Shown: positions 43,451 through 56,400 of the stretch, piece by piece
Numbering within the stretch: the first letter of the stretch is position 1
Layout: every line of letters starts with the position of its first letter
NCBI GenBank assembly: GCA_002633025.1
Contig: NMRB01000719.1
Span: 158,215 to 222,214, forward strand
Origin: Notospermus geniculatus
Lineage: Eukaryota > Nemertea > Pilidiophora > Heteronemertea > Lineidae
Length of the DNA stretch: 64,000 bases
Reading direction: 5' to 3'
Program-made: the position numbers and the translations under genes
Notes under the pieces: generated by a model
The model's database searches: none
What the model saw: the letters and a program-made list of their open reading frames with translations, nothing else
What the model was told of the DNA's origin: nothing

Positions 43451-46400
43451 AAGACGATTAATGATTCGTCACCAGTCGGGGTTTACCAAGGGTGGGATGT
43501 GTTCTGGGATTCAATTAGCTAATGCAACAGGCCACGACGACTCATCCTTTAAGGGCTAATTCTTTATTTCTCTCACTCGTCACAATGCCATTTCACCAAA
43601 ACCAAGTAGTTTCTTAAGAATCGAGAACCGCATCCTAAGGTTTTATGAGGTTGTTCCATGATTCCTGTGTCACCCAGTTTTTTTCTGCCCATGATTGTTA
43701 CTTTACGGGCTGTTTGAAGTAGTCTTGGAGACGGTCTGTTTCTCCGACGTCTGTTGACCGATATCTGGGAAATTCTGATTCAGTTTTCTCTTTGCGTACA
43801 ACGTCATCAAAGTGCGGGTATTTCGCCACGATTAGTTGCGGACTGCGTCAGCAAAATGCGGGTATTCGCGACGATTTTTGCGGATTACGTCATCAAACGT
43901 CGAGTATTTCGCCAAGGTTACTTGCGGACTACGTCATCAAATACGTGGAGTACTTCGCCACGGTGAGTTTTCATCTCATCTGAGGAACGAATGAAATAAT
44001 TTTCTTAACCGACTTTTGGGAAAGACAACGATTGGACGTCGTCACTGCACATCTTCCCNTCGTATCGAGTATCGAATCGTACTCCACGCAGCTGTTTACG
44101 CCGGTTAAGACACAAAACACGTCGGTCGACGAGAATACGACTTTATTTTATCGGCGGATAATGAACAAACTTCAAACCAATATTTCTACAAGGTCTCATT
44201 CCATTATGAGCTAACTAATGCTTGTTTTATCTGAGGGATGACCCGTGATGACATTCTATCTGGCCAATAGTGGACGAACTAATCTTATTGTTTGTTGATA
44301 AAGTCCCTAAAGTATTCCCTACATTTGGTCCATTAAATAAATATTGAAAAAAAATCATGATGTCACATCATAAACGGATTTGCCGAATCATGCATGACAC
44401 ATGAATGTTTCAAGCGGGGCTAATTGGTCGGATGATGTTTTGTTGTTGTTGATACCGGGGATGTGTTGTTAGGGAGTCTGTAACCGACCCCGAGAGATCT
44501 ATGATAATACACAGGTAGGCCTAGAGTAGACATTAAGGGAATGGCGAAGGGCACACTGTTCTTTGCATCATACGCGATTCTCACACATCAAAGGTTAAAA
44601 CGACGGCATGTGACCTCCCGGCGTTACGTCACCGGTTATGACGTTATGACGTTGGGATTCGCAACAGGAGCATTGTGCCCGCAACGTAACGTCATGACAC
44701 CCGACGTCTGTTTGTCTGTCTATTGATATTTTTGTATTCGGCAACATGTATTTTGGGATGTTCGTGAGAAAAAATCTCTGGTAACGTAATGTGGGTGAAA
44801 CGTGACAAAACGACGCCAACTGAACGAACAATCTCCCAGCGGAGTTTGAGCCGATATTTCTGTGACGGCGGCTTGGCGATGCCTGCAACAAGGCTCTCCG
44901 GCCGGTGAGTATCCCTCTCGAGGGAAATCTGAGCTAATGGCCACTTATAAAATATATAAAACTATTTGATGGTAATGTACTCAAAGTGGTAAAAATGATA
45001 AGAGTGACGCTAGCGATGAAGTGCTAATCAGATGAGAGAGAGCTCAAATTTGAGAGAGGCATCAATGAAAGTGGTGACAAGTTTCAGTTCTCATAACAAT
45101 TAGTCATTTTCGGACGCATAACGTCGTGTTAGTAACTACTTAATCATTCAAGCACTCGTTTTTCAGGTTTTTATGCAGAGAGTTGTATCAAAAATAGATC
45201 TCTCCCTTATCTATTTTTGGTTGTATGGAATTATCTAGGGTATTGGAACACGGTTTTACTATTGCTTTGGTCCATTCAAGAAACCGATTACCATAAAATC
45301 AGCCAAGAAATTCCCAGTGCGAATAAACTAACCATGAATAAAACCCGGTTTTTATCACTTCACCCGAATTTGGCCGTAATATCGATAGAATGTATCCACT
45401 CATTAATTCAGTTAAAATTTTTAAAGTAAAATTTGGGCTGATGGTAGCGAAACTTGGGCGAAATGGATGAATGTGATAAATGAATCAGAATATGAAACAA
45501 TGGATGGGATTTTGTCGTCCACCGGTGGTTGCCCACAAAAAAACTCGAACCACTCCCTTCAAGGTATTTGTTATCACTATATGGAGAAGTACTTGTAGTT
45601 ACACCAAAATCGCAGCTTCTGTTGGTGATGGTCGGCGTTGCTGACCAGACCACATAGCAGGCTGTTGAGATCTACGAATCCAAGTCCTGACACTTTTGAT
45701 ATGATAATGTTGGAGGAGCTAGGTCCCAGTGGCAAAGCCAGGTCTCTCGGTGACCTTACAACTGTCATTTTGGTGTATCTGCTTTAAAGCAAACCAGTAA
45801 GCGACCATCTCCTTTCTGGTCACGTCTTCACACCACCTGTATTTTCATTAGCTTCATTCTATGGTGTTTTTTTTTTCATGTGAAGCAGTTGGACACCTCG
45901 CGAGTTGGTTTTCGTGTTTTGTCAAAGTGGTTGAGAATATAAATAAGAGTGACGTTCATCATAAAAACATAGCAAGAAGGTGTCGTATGTTTTTCTTTAG
46001 AGATCTTTGTCTCTTTTTCCAAGGAAACAAAGCCCATGTTTTTATATTTTACTTCGTGATTTGCCTGCTGACCGGTGGTCAAAAAGAGGTATGCCGCGAG
46101 TCCGTGGGAAGGTCATGGTCATTATTCAGGCTAAAATCGAAAAACAGCGACCTACAACAAATCCAGATGTACTCCACAAACTATAGCACTAGTTCTACAA
46201 GCAAACTTTCGGTAAACAGGGCCGAGAATAGCAGAATAAATACATGGTTGGTGGATGTGGACTCAGATTTCTAACTGTATCTGAAGGAGGCTTGAGTCCT
46301 CTGATGTTTCTACCAATAAGTACATTATAAAGTGTCGATAACGTGAGAACTTCATCGACGGCGTCCTCTCTACACGATAGCAGATTCTGACCGAGAGACT

Positions 46401-46476
46401 TTGAATTCGAATTTAAATTCAGTGGTTACGGAGTTACCTTGATGAGAGCATTCCAGGAATACAAATGTGATCCCTG
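43451..46476. other. Intergenic, little recognised
   Basis: Apart from the tandem repeat at 43797-43965, no supported gene. A plus-strand frame near 45861-46274 includes a hydrophobic run (HVFIFYFVICLLTGG) but has no splice or family support. Confidence 0.45.
43797..43965. repeat. Imperfect tandem repeat, about 50 bp x 3-4
   Basis: Units contain GCGGACTACGTCATCAAA and GAGTATTTCGCCACG with variation. Confidence 0.75.
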
Positions 46477-46717
46477 GCGAATATAGAGGTTCTTCACGTG
46501 ACGTTACATTTCCATGACGACACGATGCCGCCATATCGGCCGTCCAAACGTCAAGCGACGTCACGGCATGAACACAGTGTCAACACACAGATCGTGACGT
46601 CAAAATGTTATGACGTGACAGTTTTGACGTCGTCGCCGGCCATTTGACGGCCAACATTGCTGATTCTTTGCAGTCACGTGACCGTTCTGACGTCAGTGAA
46701 GGACCTCTATATCGTGA
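46477..46717. repeat. Foldback family R1, most complete copy
   Basis: ATATAGAGGTTCTTCACGTG at the left and GTGAAGGACCTCTATAT at the right. Inner arms GGCCGTCCAAACGTCAAGC and GCCATTTGACGGCC pair loosely. Dense in GACGTC. Confidence 0.82.
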
Positions 46718-46749
46718 GGGACTCGGGGTTGGCAATACTCGATGATTTG

Positions 46750-47150
46750 TTACCAAGTACCGTTGAGACCAGCATGCAGGAAGTTCTTGGCCACTAAGAA
46801 TGACAACAATGTCCCTTTATCGATTTGAGGACACCTGATAGCCCCATACATAATACATCGACATAAAGCTGAACTCGATGACATCGGATAGTCACAGCTC
46901 GATACAATGTTTGTCTGCCGTTGATATGTGCTCCAGCTGTCACAACTATTGGTAAAAGGAGATAATTTCTGGCGGCTCTCCATTTCTGGTCAGTTCCATC
47001 AAAATAAATAGACTCATCTGTATTCAGACCTCCTCTAAAATGGACTCCCACCCACACACCAGTGTTGTTGAGCTGTCTCTCTTCAAACGGACTAATCATG
47101 CAAGACAATCGTGGCCTCTTAAAATCTGTTACTTTCTGAAATCTCTGGAG
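46750..47150 (-). pseudogene. Possible C-type-lectin-like exon remnant
   Basis: Minus strand. After an acceptor-like GAGATTTCAG near 47138, one frame reads LNNTGVWVGVHFRGG and IYFDGTDQKW, resembling the WxG..F.DG core of C-type lectin domains. The expected continuation with cysteines is scattered over other frames (NSCDSWSTY, ADKHCIEL), suggesting frameshifts and decay. Weak call. Confidence 0.28.
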
Positions 47151-47485
47151 TGGACATTTTCACGCGAAAATCTCTCAATTCCCAGATGAGGTCCAATTGT
47201 TTTGATAATGCTCATTCTTCAAGTTCATGTCCTGGTACCGCACCCGACGGTTTTGATTGGTCGATGCCGAGTAGCCATTAGACTGGTTTCAGGATCGTAC
47301 GCTAGGGCTGCTGTGGCATAGCGGTGACATTGGATCTGGCGGTGCGATCGGGGACCATACGTCCCCATTTGCCGGGAAGGAATCCTACAAACTTATCGTG
47401 ATCGCGAACGAGCGTGATTCCATCAAGCTTTTCCTCTGGTACATTGATAAGTGACTCATTTAACCACCTTTTCGTTCCGTTTCAG

Positions 47486-47667
47486 GTTGTGTGTGGGTCG
47501 GGAACACGCCGCTCTGCGAGGGTAAAAGTAACACATGCCGAGAGATGGGGATGGATCTGGTAAAGATGACGTCAACAGGACCTGATGGATCAAGATGCTG
47601 GCAGGGAACCAGGGTACTGTGCTGCCCTCCCATGGAATTCAAGAGAAATAGAGGATATTATAATTAG
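47486..47667 (+). CDS. Cysteine-rich secreted-type exon (CxWxGxxPxC)
   Basis: After a TTTCAG acceptor, phase 1, the frame reads CVWVGNTPLCEGKSNTC, GMDLVKMTSTGPDGSRC and WQGTRVLCC, stopping at TAG (47665-47667). This spacing matches a small extracellular domain I know from invertebrate secreted proteins (CxWxGTAPxC ... CWxGxKxLCC), for which I have no safe name. The upstream exon with a signal peptide was not found, so the gene is partial. An internal weak donor (GAGG then GTAAAA at about 47529) could splice in phase to the exon at 48154. Confidence 0.5.
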
Positions 47668-47702
47668 GTATGGAAGTTGAGGAATGTCTAAAGGGCAATT
47701 CT

Positions 47703-47925
47703 GCCCTACACATTCTGCCCGTTACATTTCCATGACGACCGATGCCGCCATATTGGCCGTCAAAATGTCAAGCGACATCACGGATTAGCACAGCGTCAAC
47801 AGTCAGGAACACAGCGTCAACACACAGATCGTGACGTCTAAATGTCATGACGTGACAGTTTTGACGTCGCCGCCTGCCATTTCACGTGACCGTGGTGACG
47901 TCAGTGAAGAACCTCTATAGATCTC
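47703..47925. repeat. Foldback family R1 copy
   Basis: GTTACATTTCCATGACGACC at the left; GTGACGTCAGTGAAGAACCT then CTATAG at the right. It lies between the two cysteine-rich candidate exons. Confidence 0.75.
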
Positions 47926-48153
47926 TATAGATCTATACGAAACATGCATGACCATGATGACACTTCTGCGCGCCGCGTGTACATGGAAGGCCCGGGATGG
48001 AAGGACTTCTTCCGCCGATGGGCGCGTCATTCTCACCCTTACAAGGGACTGAATTCCTCACCAAAATCCATGCTTCGGTGAAGTATTGGCATATTCTAAC
48101 TTGTGCAGCGCATGGTACATCAGCCGGCTAATATCTCTGTTTGTTTCCTATAG

Positions 48154-48287
48154 GTGGCGGCACCTGCTGGCGAGAAGGAATGGGTAACATCACCAAGAAG
48201 AAGAAACTGATGGAATTTGGCTGGATTTACAAGAAGCATCGAAGGCGTTCTCCTTCCTTGAAAATGGAACTTTTTGTCTCTAAATAA
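48154..48287 (+). CDS. Terminal exon candidate, basic C-terminus
   Basis: Strong acceptor (TTTGTTTCCTATAG) followed, in phase 1, by GGTCWREGMGNITKKKK, then FGWIYKKHRRRSP, to a TAA at 48285 that overlaps an AATAAA poly(A) signal (48283-48288). Splicing from the weak donor inside the preceding exon would give CEGGGTCWREG. Probably the last exon of the same gene or an alternative end; no family assigned. Confidence 0.42.
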
Positions 48288-50470
48288 ACTTTTTGTTTTT
48301 TATCAAAGCATTTCTCTGCCACCTGCTGTTGTCGTGTGCACAGGGACACTGTTTTATGATGTATTACATGTACCAGGAAGGCCGTATTATCTGTGAAAGG
48401 GAAAAGGGGTGAGGGAGTTGATGTAAAAGTGTTTTTCCACTGCGAATGAAATGACCGCCCCCCCCCCCCAAGGATGGAAGTAAAGAAGAATACATTAACA
48501 CAGTCTGTTTTATAATCGTGGTTCATTTCTCCTAAGTATGTTATCCAGGAGTTTTTATTTTGTAAATGTGTTGACTACGGTTACACCAGAGGGATTTTTC
48601 AACGTACGCGGATAAAATCATTGTTATTTCATGCTGCACTGCACCCAGACAAAGCTTTTTTCGCAGTACGTTGGCACAGCGTCTGCGATATCCTACCCTG
48701 AAACTTCTCTAATCCACACATATCTCATGGTGGATTAATTAATCATCGGTGCTCTGTCATTGTAAATGCACCTAACCTAAAACTTCTCTCACAATCTAAT
48801 CCATACATAACTCGTGGTGGATTATTGAATCATCGGTGCTCTGTCATTGTAATGCACCTTTGATTCTTTCCCCATCCTCCCATAGCAGGGCTTTGGTCTC
48901 GCTCCTCTTCGTACACTCGCACACAAAGTGAAGAGGAGCGGGGTAAAAACCCTCTGCTGTGGAGGATATCTTTCCTTGTCGTCTGTTCCCAACCACCAAA
49001 CTCTTGTCCGACATGTTGGTAACAATCAGTTCTTGAGCATCTTCGATGATCGAAGGCCGATAGACTGCTATCCACTGCGTTACACCGCACATCACCCTTC
49101 GAGAAATTGACCGGTCCACGGCGTATCTGCCGCCTCGAGAAGAAGAGGCCAATCAGAATCGGTGTTGTAAAATTTGAATCGTAGTACAAAGAGTGGTAGC
49201 CGAAGACCCGATATAAAGTGCAATATGATTGGTCGCCCGGTAAAGTTGGCATCGTGCCAAGATACGCCGCCGACTGGTCTATTTGTCGAAGGGTGATGTG
49301 CGATGTAACGTAGTGGTCAGCAGATCGGCCTTCGATTATCGAAGATGTTCTTGAGAGGCTGGACGGAGACACCGAGAACTCCCATCGTCTGCTCCCACGG
49401 CTTTGTGGGTTGCTATGTTTTCTTATGCAAACAAAGAGCTGGCTACATCAGGTGCTCGGTAGGGGGCGCCATCCCCTCACTCACTGGACGACACTGGGCA
49501 GTTGCTCAATCCAGACGAAAAACCACATACGAACAGTTATAACAGCACACAGGGAAAATCAAATATTAAGTCTAAAATTTGCAATCCTGAAAAACCTACA
49601 TACAAGTTTTATTGATGTGCAATATTTCAGCTGCATCTGACATTGACACGTCATCATGGAGCATATGATATCAAATCCTCTGGGCTCGTGTGCCCTACAT
49701 TTCATGATTGTTCACCCACATTCGCGCGGCTCTCAATATTCAAAGTTGTTGAATCTTGTCGACTGCCTCGATGAGCTTTCGGCACATTTTCACCCACTTT
49801 TCGTGACTTTTGTGCAGCTGTGAGCTTGTTCAAGATTCTCAATGGTTGTCGAGTTTATGAATAAAATGCGATTAGTTGCTATGTTCTGCTGATACAGAGC
49901 TCACTTGACTCAGTACTGCGAAACTATCGTTTGGAGGAACATCAGCAACGGACATCGATAATCATAAGGTAGGTGATACTGTTATTGGTGTCTCTAAACG
50001 TCGCCCCTTAATTGCCGAGGTTTGGTCGTGGGTTTTTGCCAAACGTTATATTCATGAATGAAATTATCCCAGAATGTCACGTGCAGCTGGAAGAAATTGA
50101 CAGTTCTCATGCTGTTAAGCACAGGTTATGACGGCAAAATTTCTGTGTCGAATATGGAAGAGACGGAAGTTTTCTGAAGTTTCGTTTGTATGGCATGTGT
50201 TAGTAGTGACTAAAGCCCGTGAGGGCTGGGAACTACTCTTGTCATCATAGAATGGATTGTTTGCTTATATCTGTTTGTCCTTGTCACTGTATTGAATTGC
50301 TGTCACAGCGAGGTTTTACAGGTTTAGACCTAATCGATTACTCAGATTTTGGTTGTCAGAATCATCTGCCGACAGCTGCACATTGCAAACATCCCGCTCA
50401 TTTGCTCTCAGGTCCATTCGGCATTATTCCTGACGTCTACAAGGTTCTGACTCTGCTTTCTCTTCCAGCA
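48288..50470. other. Intergenic, inverted and direct repeats
   Basis: No supported gene. Includes a direct duplication of about 120 bp near 48700-48860 (GTGGATTA...AATCATCGGTGCTCTGTC twice) and an inverted repeat at 49033-49352. Confidence 0.5.
49033..49352. repeat. Foldback, about 320 bp
   Basis: TCTTGAGCATCTTCGATGAT with GAAGGCCGAT at the left pairs with ATCGGCCTTCGATTATCG and AGATGTTCTTGAGA at the right; inner arms CGCACATCACCCTTCGA pair too. Confidence 0.8.
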
Positions 50471-53400
50471 ATGAAGGTCACCGGTCTGATTGTCCTAACT
50501 CTAACCATCATGGTTGCTTCCATGTTGACAGGTAAGCCATGAACCGTCTATTCCCTTATGTTAAAAAAATACCATTAAGTGAGTTTGGTGAGTTTCATTG
50601 TTCGCTTTAGCCTACTTCCTTGTAAAGTCTGCACTAAACGATCATTTTCATTCTTATTTTTCAGATTTAGCTGCTGGTGCTGCTAGGACGTAAGTTTAAC
50701 GTGCTATTCTAACTGTAAATTGAAGGTTTTTCAGAAAATTGGCCCTCAGTGGAAAACATATTGATGTCAGCATTGTCGGTAACCGCGTAACAACCAATCC
50801 TGTTTATTGTTTCAAGTTTCATTTACAAAATAGTAGCCTTGCTGATGACCCGCGATCAAATACTGTAAACCGTGAAATTTTCGCGACGCTAAAAGTTGGC
50901 GAATTTATAATTTTTTTTGAAAACGCGAAGACTAATTTCCGCGTTTACCTTCATAATTCAATGGAAAATGCATAAGGCTTTGTATTTTCGCGCTGTTTAA
51001 GTCCGCGTTTCGGCCCATGACCACGAAAATAAAACACACGCGTTAATAGAGGCCATCCGACATCCTGATCTGACACACTAACTTTTTGGGAGGCTGCAAA
51101 AACAATGTTATCGTCATAAAATCGACTTGATATTTCACACACATACGTACAGACATATACTATAACATATAAAAATGGTCTCACAACAATCAAAACTTCT
51201 CTTCACGGAAATAAACGGGTGACTTTGAGAGCAAAACTGCCCGGTCAACAAAGCATTTCATATCCCATTCACAGCCTGATCTGACACACTAACTTTTTGG
51301 GAGGCTGCAAAAACAATGTTATCGTCATAAAATCGACTTGATATTTCACACACATACGTACAGACATATACTTTAACATGTAAAAATGGTCTCACAACAA
51401 TCAAAACTTCTCTTCATGGAAATAAACGGGTGACTTTGAGAGCAAAACTGCCCGGTCAACAAAGCATTTCATATCCCATTCACGGCCTGATCGGACACAC
51501 TAACTTTTTGGGAGGCTGCAAAAACAATGTTATCGTCATAAAATCGACATGATATTTCACACACATACGTACAGACATATACTATAACATATAAAAATGG
51601 TCTCACAACAATCAAAACTTCTCTTCATGGAAATAAACGGGTGACTTTGAGAGCAAAATTACCCGGTCAGCAAAGCATTTCATCCCATTCACAGCCTGAT
51701 CTGACACACTAACTTTTTGGGAGGCTGCAAAAACAATGTTTATCGTCATAAAATCGACTTGATATTTCACACACATACGTACAGACATATACTTTAACAT
51801 ATAAAAGTGGTCTCACAACAATCAAAACTTCTCTTCACGGAAATAAACGGGTGACTTTGAGAGCAAAACTGCCGGTCAACAAAGCATTTCATATCCCATT
51901 CACAGCCTGATCTGACACACTATCTTTTTGGGAGGCTGCAAAAACAATGTTATCGTCATAAAATGGACTTGATATTTCACACACATACGTACAGACATAT
52001 ACTTTAACATATAAAAATGGTCTCACAACAATCAAAGTTTCTCTTCATGGAAATAAACGGGTGACTTTGAGAGCAAAATTACCCGGTCAGCAAAGCATTT
52101 CATATCCCATTCACAGCCATGTATATTGTTGCACTCGACTTAGACTCTGTTCACTATTTCTGATTGACTTTTATTCGCGTCATGAGAAACCAATCATCCA
52201 ATGATAGTACTTCAGGGCGATGTTTTCATTCAGTGTGGTTATCAGTGTGAAGAAGATTTCTCAGAACCTAGCAACAGCGATCGATGTCCTCATCATATTG
52301 CCATTAGTGACATGTTTTGATTGGCTGAAATTGATTTTTTATTAGCAACATTTCATTAGATGTGGTAGCCTTGGTTTTTAATTTGCCCACAAATTGATCT
52401 TGACAACTTCCTAATAAAACCTTTGCCATTTTCAGGAGTGCAAGTACACCAAGACTCAAGCACAGTCAGGAAGAGAACAGGAATAAACCTTACATGACCA
52501 TCATACAAGGTAGGCCTAATTTTAACTGGAGTTGGCCATGAATCTTGGTCGATCAGATCACACCAGCTTTTCGTTTTTAAGCCATCTTGCTTTCGACCGT
52601 GACCAATGGGAATTTGGACCATTTCCTTTCACATTCCAACAGGATCTTGACCATTCCAATACAAATTGGACCATGATCTTTCATATTTCAGTAGGATTTG
52701 GACCATGTCCTTTCACTTTCCAATGAAATTTCGACGATGACCTTTCTCACGTTCCATTGGGATTTAGGTACACCTTATCCTTTCACATTCCACTGGGATT
52801 TCGACCATTTCCTTTCACATTCCAATGGGATTTCAATCATTTCCTTTCACATTCCAATGGGATTTCGACCATTTCCTTTCACATTCCAATGGGATTTCGA
52901 CCATTTCCTTTCACATTCCAATGGGATTTCGACCATTTCCTTTCACATTCCAATGGGATTTCGACCATTTCCTTTCACATTCCAATGGGATTTCGACCAT
53001 TTCCTTTCACATTCCAATGGGATTTCGACCATTTCCTTTCACATTCCAATGGGATTTCGACCATTTCCTTTCACATTCCAATGGGATTTCGACCATTTCC
53101 TTTCACATTCCAATGGGATTTCGACCATTTCCTTTCACATTCCAATGGGATTTCGACCATTTCCTTTCACATTCCAATGGGATTTCGACCATTTCCTTTC
53201 ACATTCCAATGGGATTTCGACCATTTCCTTTCACATTCCAATGGGATTTCGACCATTTCCTTTCACATTCCAATGTTTCAATGGGATCAGAACCGAGAAC
53301 TTCCTCATTCCATGATTTGATACTTGTAGGGAAAAAAGTGGCTGTTGATGCTGTGGTGTTTCGCCTTGTTTTGCACTTGGACACACCATCATTCTCATGA

Positions 53401-56400
53401 CAACTGACCAGTCAGATGGTGTGATTTGATCAGCCATAAATGAAGTCCCCAATGCCAGTCATGGGGAGTTGCTAAGACATACATGATTCCACTAAATCAC
53501 ATTTTACCACGCAATCACCATTTTCATTGCAATGTGGAAATTGATTGAATTTCCTCTGAATGTTGATATTTCTTATTCGGGTTCATGGGATTAATTTAAT
53601 GTTTACCATTACCATAGTAACGAGATTTATCTTGATATACCTTCCGTTCAGTTTGTGAACGTGTGTTTGCCAGTTTCTCCTGATTGATTTGGCCGTGGTT
53701 CTTGAAAAATTGCCCTCACTTAGAAGATATGTTGACTACCAAAATCATTGATATGCAATAATTTATCAGTAAGTGCTATTCACAATTTTTCTGACGAATG
53801 ATCAAATCATCGATTTATCTTGAGGTTGAGCCGACACTTTACTGACCTGCTCATGGTCAAACAATCAAGACAGACACATCTCTCCAAAGATTCTTTTGAT
53901 AAATTTACCAAGGATTAAAGAAATCCTAACAATTAATCCTTTTGCATAAACTGTTACTTATTTTCTCCTTATCAAATGTGTTGGAGTGAATGCCTGCAGG
54001 GGCGATCACATGACATTTCAATTATACTGCGACCCAAATGTCGCACTTCGACATGAAAATCACCTGAAAGGTTTTTCCAGACCAGTAATTTTCAATAGGC
54101 CCTAACTATCCACTTTCTTATGCCGTGTTCACACTAGGGTTTTATATCGAATCGAATTCGCAATAAAGGCCTATTCCGATATAACGCGTCACACTCAATT
54201 CGACATAGATCACTTTTATATCGATTTAACCAAACCGGTATTTGAATCGGTTTCGATTCGCATTAGCCAAATCGAAATAGTTATGTACTGCACAGTGTAC
54301 ATTCAATGTAGGCCTAACGTCATGACGTAGTTTATTTCGGGTTGAGTGTGACGCGTTTTGTTTCGAATCGAAATCGGTTTAGTTGTAGTGTGACCCGACC
54401 CGACGTAACCAAATCGAATTCCGTATTTCGATTTACGGAAACCGATTTCGATGCGAAATAGGTGTGAACGCAGCATTAGCTTCCAAACACTAATTTCATA
54501 GCTGCTCTCCCATGCATCTTGATTTGATACCTTTTATCAATTCATATGTGAATGCCACATTTATCAAGTTGTATTGGGGATGGATTCATGTTATCCTAGC
54601 AAACAGATCGCATTTCATATCAACTTTAACCAAAGTATAAATACATTAGTCTCCGCTCGTTCACATATTTGCTTGTCCTTCTTCAGTTGAAACAGTATTT
54701 TCTTAAAGTAGTCGTGTACACAAGAATCTTATGGTTACTTTTATATGTATTGTGGTATGCCCTAATGTATATAGTAAGCCAAGACACTTCAAAGCCAAAG
54801 AGAGTGTCTGATCGGCTCTGTCGTGCCTGTTGGGTGTTTGCTGGGATATATCAAATACTTTTACCAAAGAAGAGGGGTATGACGGAACTAACGGTAGTGT
54901 AAAGTGAGTAGAGTTTCCCTTTTCCCAACTTTGAACTGCAGTATACACTTCTCAGAACATGTTCCAGAATTGGCCAACTTACTTGTCACTGTTAAGCAAT
55001 GGGAAATGAGAAAACTGGCTGAGCTGGTGCTTATTCTGAGAGGTGGTATTATGGGACTGTTTTCTGTTAGAACAGTGACCCCCACACTTGAGAAGGTCAC
55101 CCATTTATCCTTTTCTAATACAAATCCTGCTTCTCTTTTCAGTAAAAGGAGAAAATACGCACACTAGAAACCAAAACCGTCCACAATCGTGCCCGAACAA
55201 ACTGCTAACGACCAGCTGGTCCAATCCAGCTCTGAAGAGCCCCAGAAGTGGATCCCAGCGACCGAAAACAAGTAAGAACAGAGAGTCCTTGACGACCTTG
55301 GATTTCATATCCCTTGATGCTGTGTTCTGCTCCTGTCATCCTCCATGGCAGGGCGATCCACCGACTTTACGACGAGTTTAGGATCAGGTTGCGATTTAGT
55401 TCACGAGTTTGCGACTTGTTTACGACGAAAAATCATAGCCTTCACGATTCGTTCACGACGAGTTTGCGACTCGTTCACGACTGAACTCTGTTGACGACTA
55501 GTTTGCGACGAGTTTACGACGAGATCAAACATGTTTGATTTGGTTCGGTGGATCAGCTTCAACGTCACACGTCATTTCTTTACGATCAGTTTGCGACTAG
55601 TTTACGACGAGTTTGCGATTCGTTGACGACTGCCGTCGTGAACTAGTCGCAAACTGATCGTAACTCGTCGTAAAGTCAGTGAACCACCCGCAGAAGTCTG
55701 ACGCAACGTTCTTTTTATGCTTATGAACAGCCATCATGGATAGAGCCACTTTTCATGTTGTTTTTCTGCATATTTCTCCCCAGGTGGTTCAACTCCTCGA
55801 ACTGAGTCTCGTTTGACACTAGAGATAGACCCTGAATACTACGACAGGTTTGTGGCCAGAAAAGAGTGCCAGTCTCAGATCAGTGAACACCGTCGTGATG
55901 AGAATCACAATCTGAATGTCGGTGTCTTCGTGAGGGGGAAAAAGGAGGGACAAACTGATAAGGATACGCAGTGGTTGAGTTTTGGAGGTGGAGTTCGAAA
56001 CAGTGCCGGCTTAGTGGATGCTTTTTCAGGTGGGTATGTTTACTACAAATTCTGAGATACAGCATCATATGTAAACTCCCTGACAGCAAAATGAGTAAGA
56101 ATGCACCGGAAAGAAGACCCAAGATGACACCAGAGAACAAGACAAGGACGTGTTGAATGATACAATAGGGACTTCCGGCAAAGCTCCGTATCGTCGGTCC
56201 GTATCACGTATGACGTATCGAGCTAATGAATTTTCTATTAAAGTCATACGTCATACGTGATACGGACCGACGATACGGAGCTTTGCCGGAAGTCCCTAAT
56301 ATCCCTTTGATCTTTCAGTCATGAAGAATTCTGACGAGTATTTCAGTATTGATGGCAGGACGGGGATGGTGGTTGCTAAAAATCTTCGAAAAACGGACAA

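Noticed and set aside
45861-46274. Plus-strand ORF with hydrophobic run as signal-peptide exon for the cysteine-rich gene
   Set aside because: The only donor near the hydrophobic segment is in phase 0, whereas the 47486 exon needs phase 1.
52698-53400. Three overlapping long plus-strand ORFs with a repeated peptide
   Set aside because: They are frames of one 32-bp minisatellite without stops; no splice or family support.
55105-55308. Minus-strand ORF opposite exon 4 of the nine-exon gene
   Set aside because: Antisense shadow of a coding exon.
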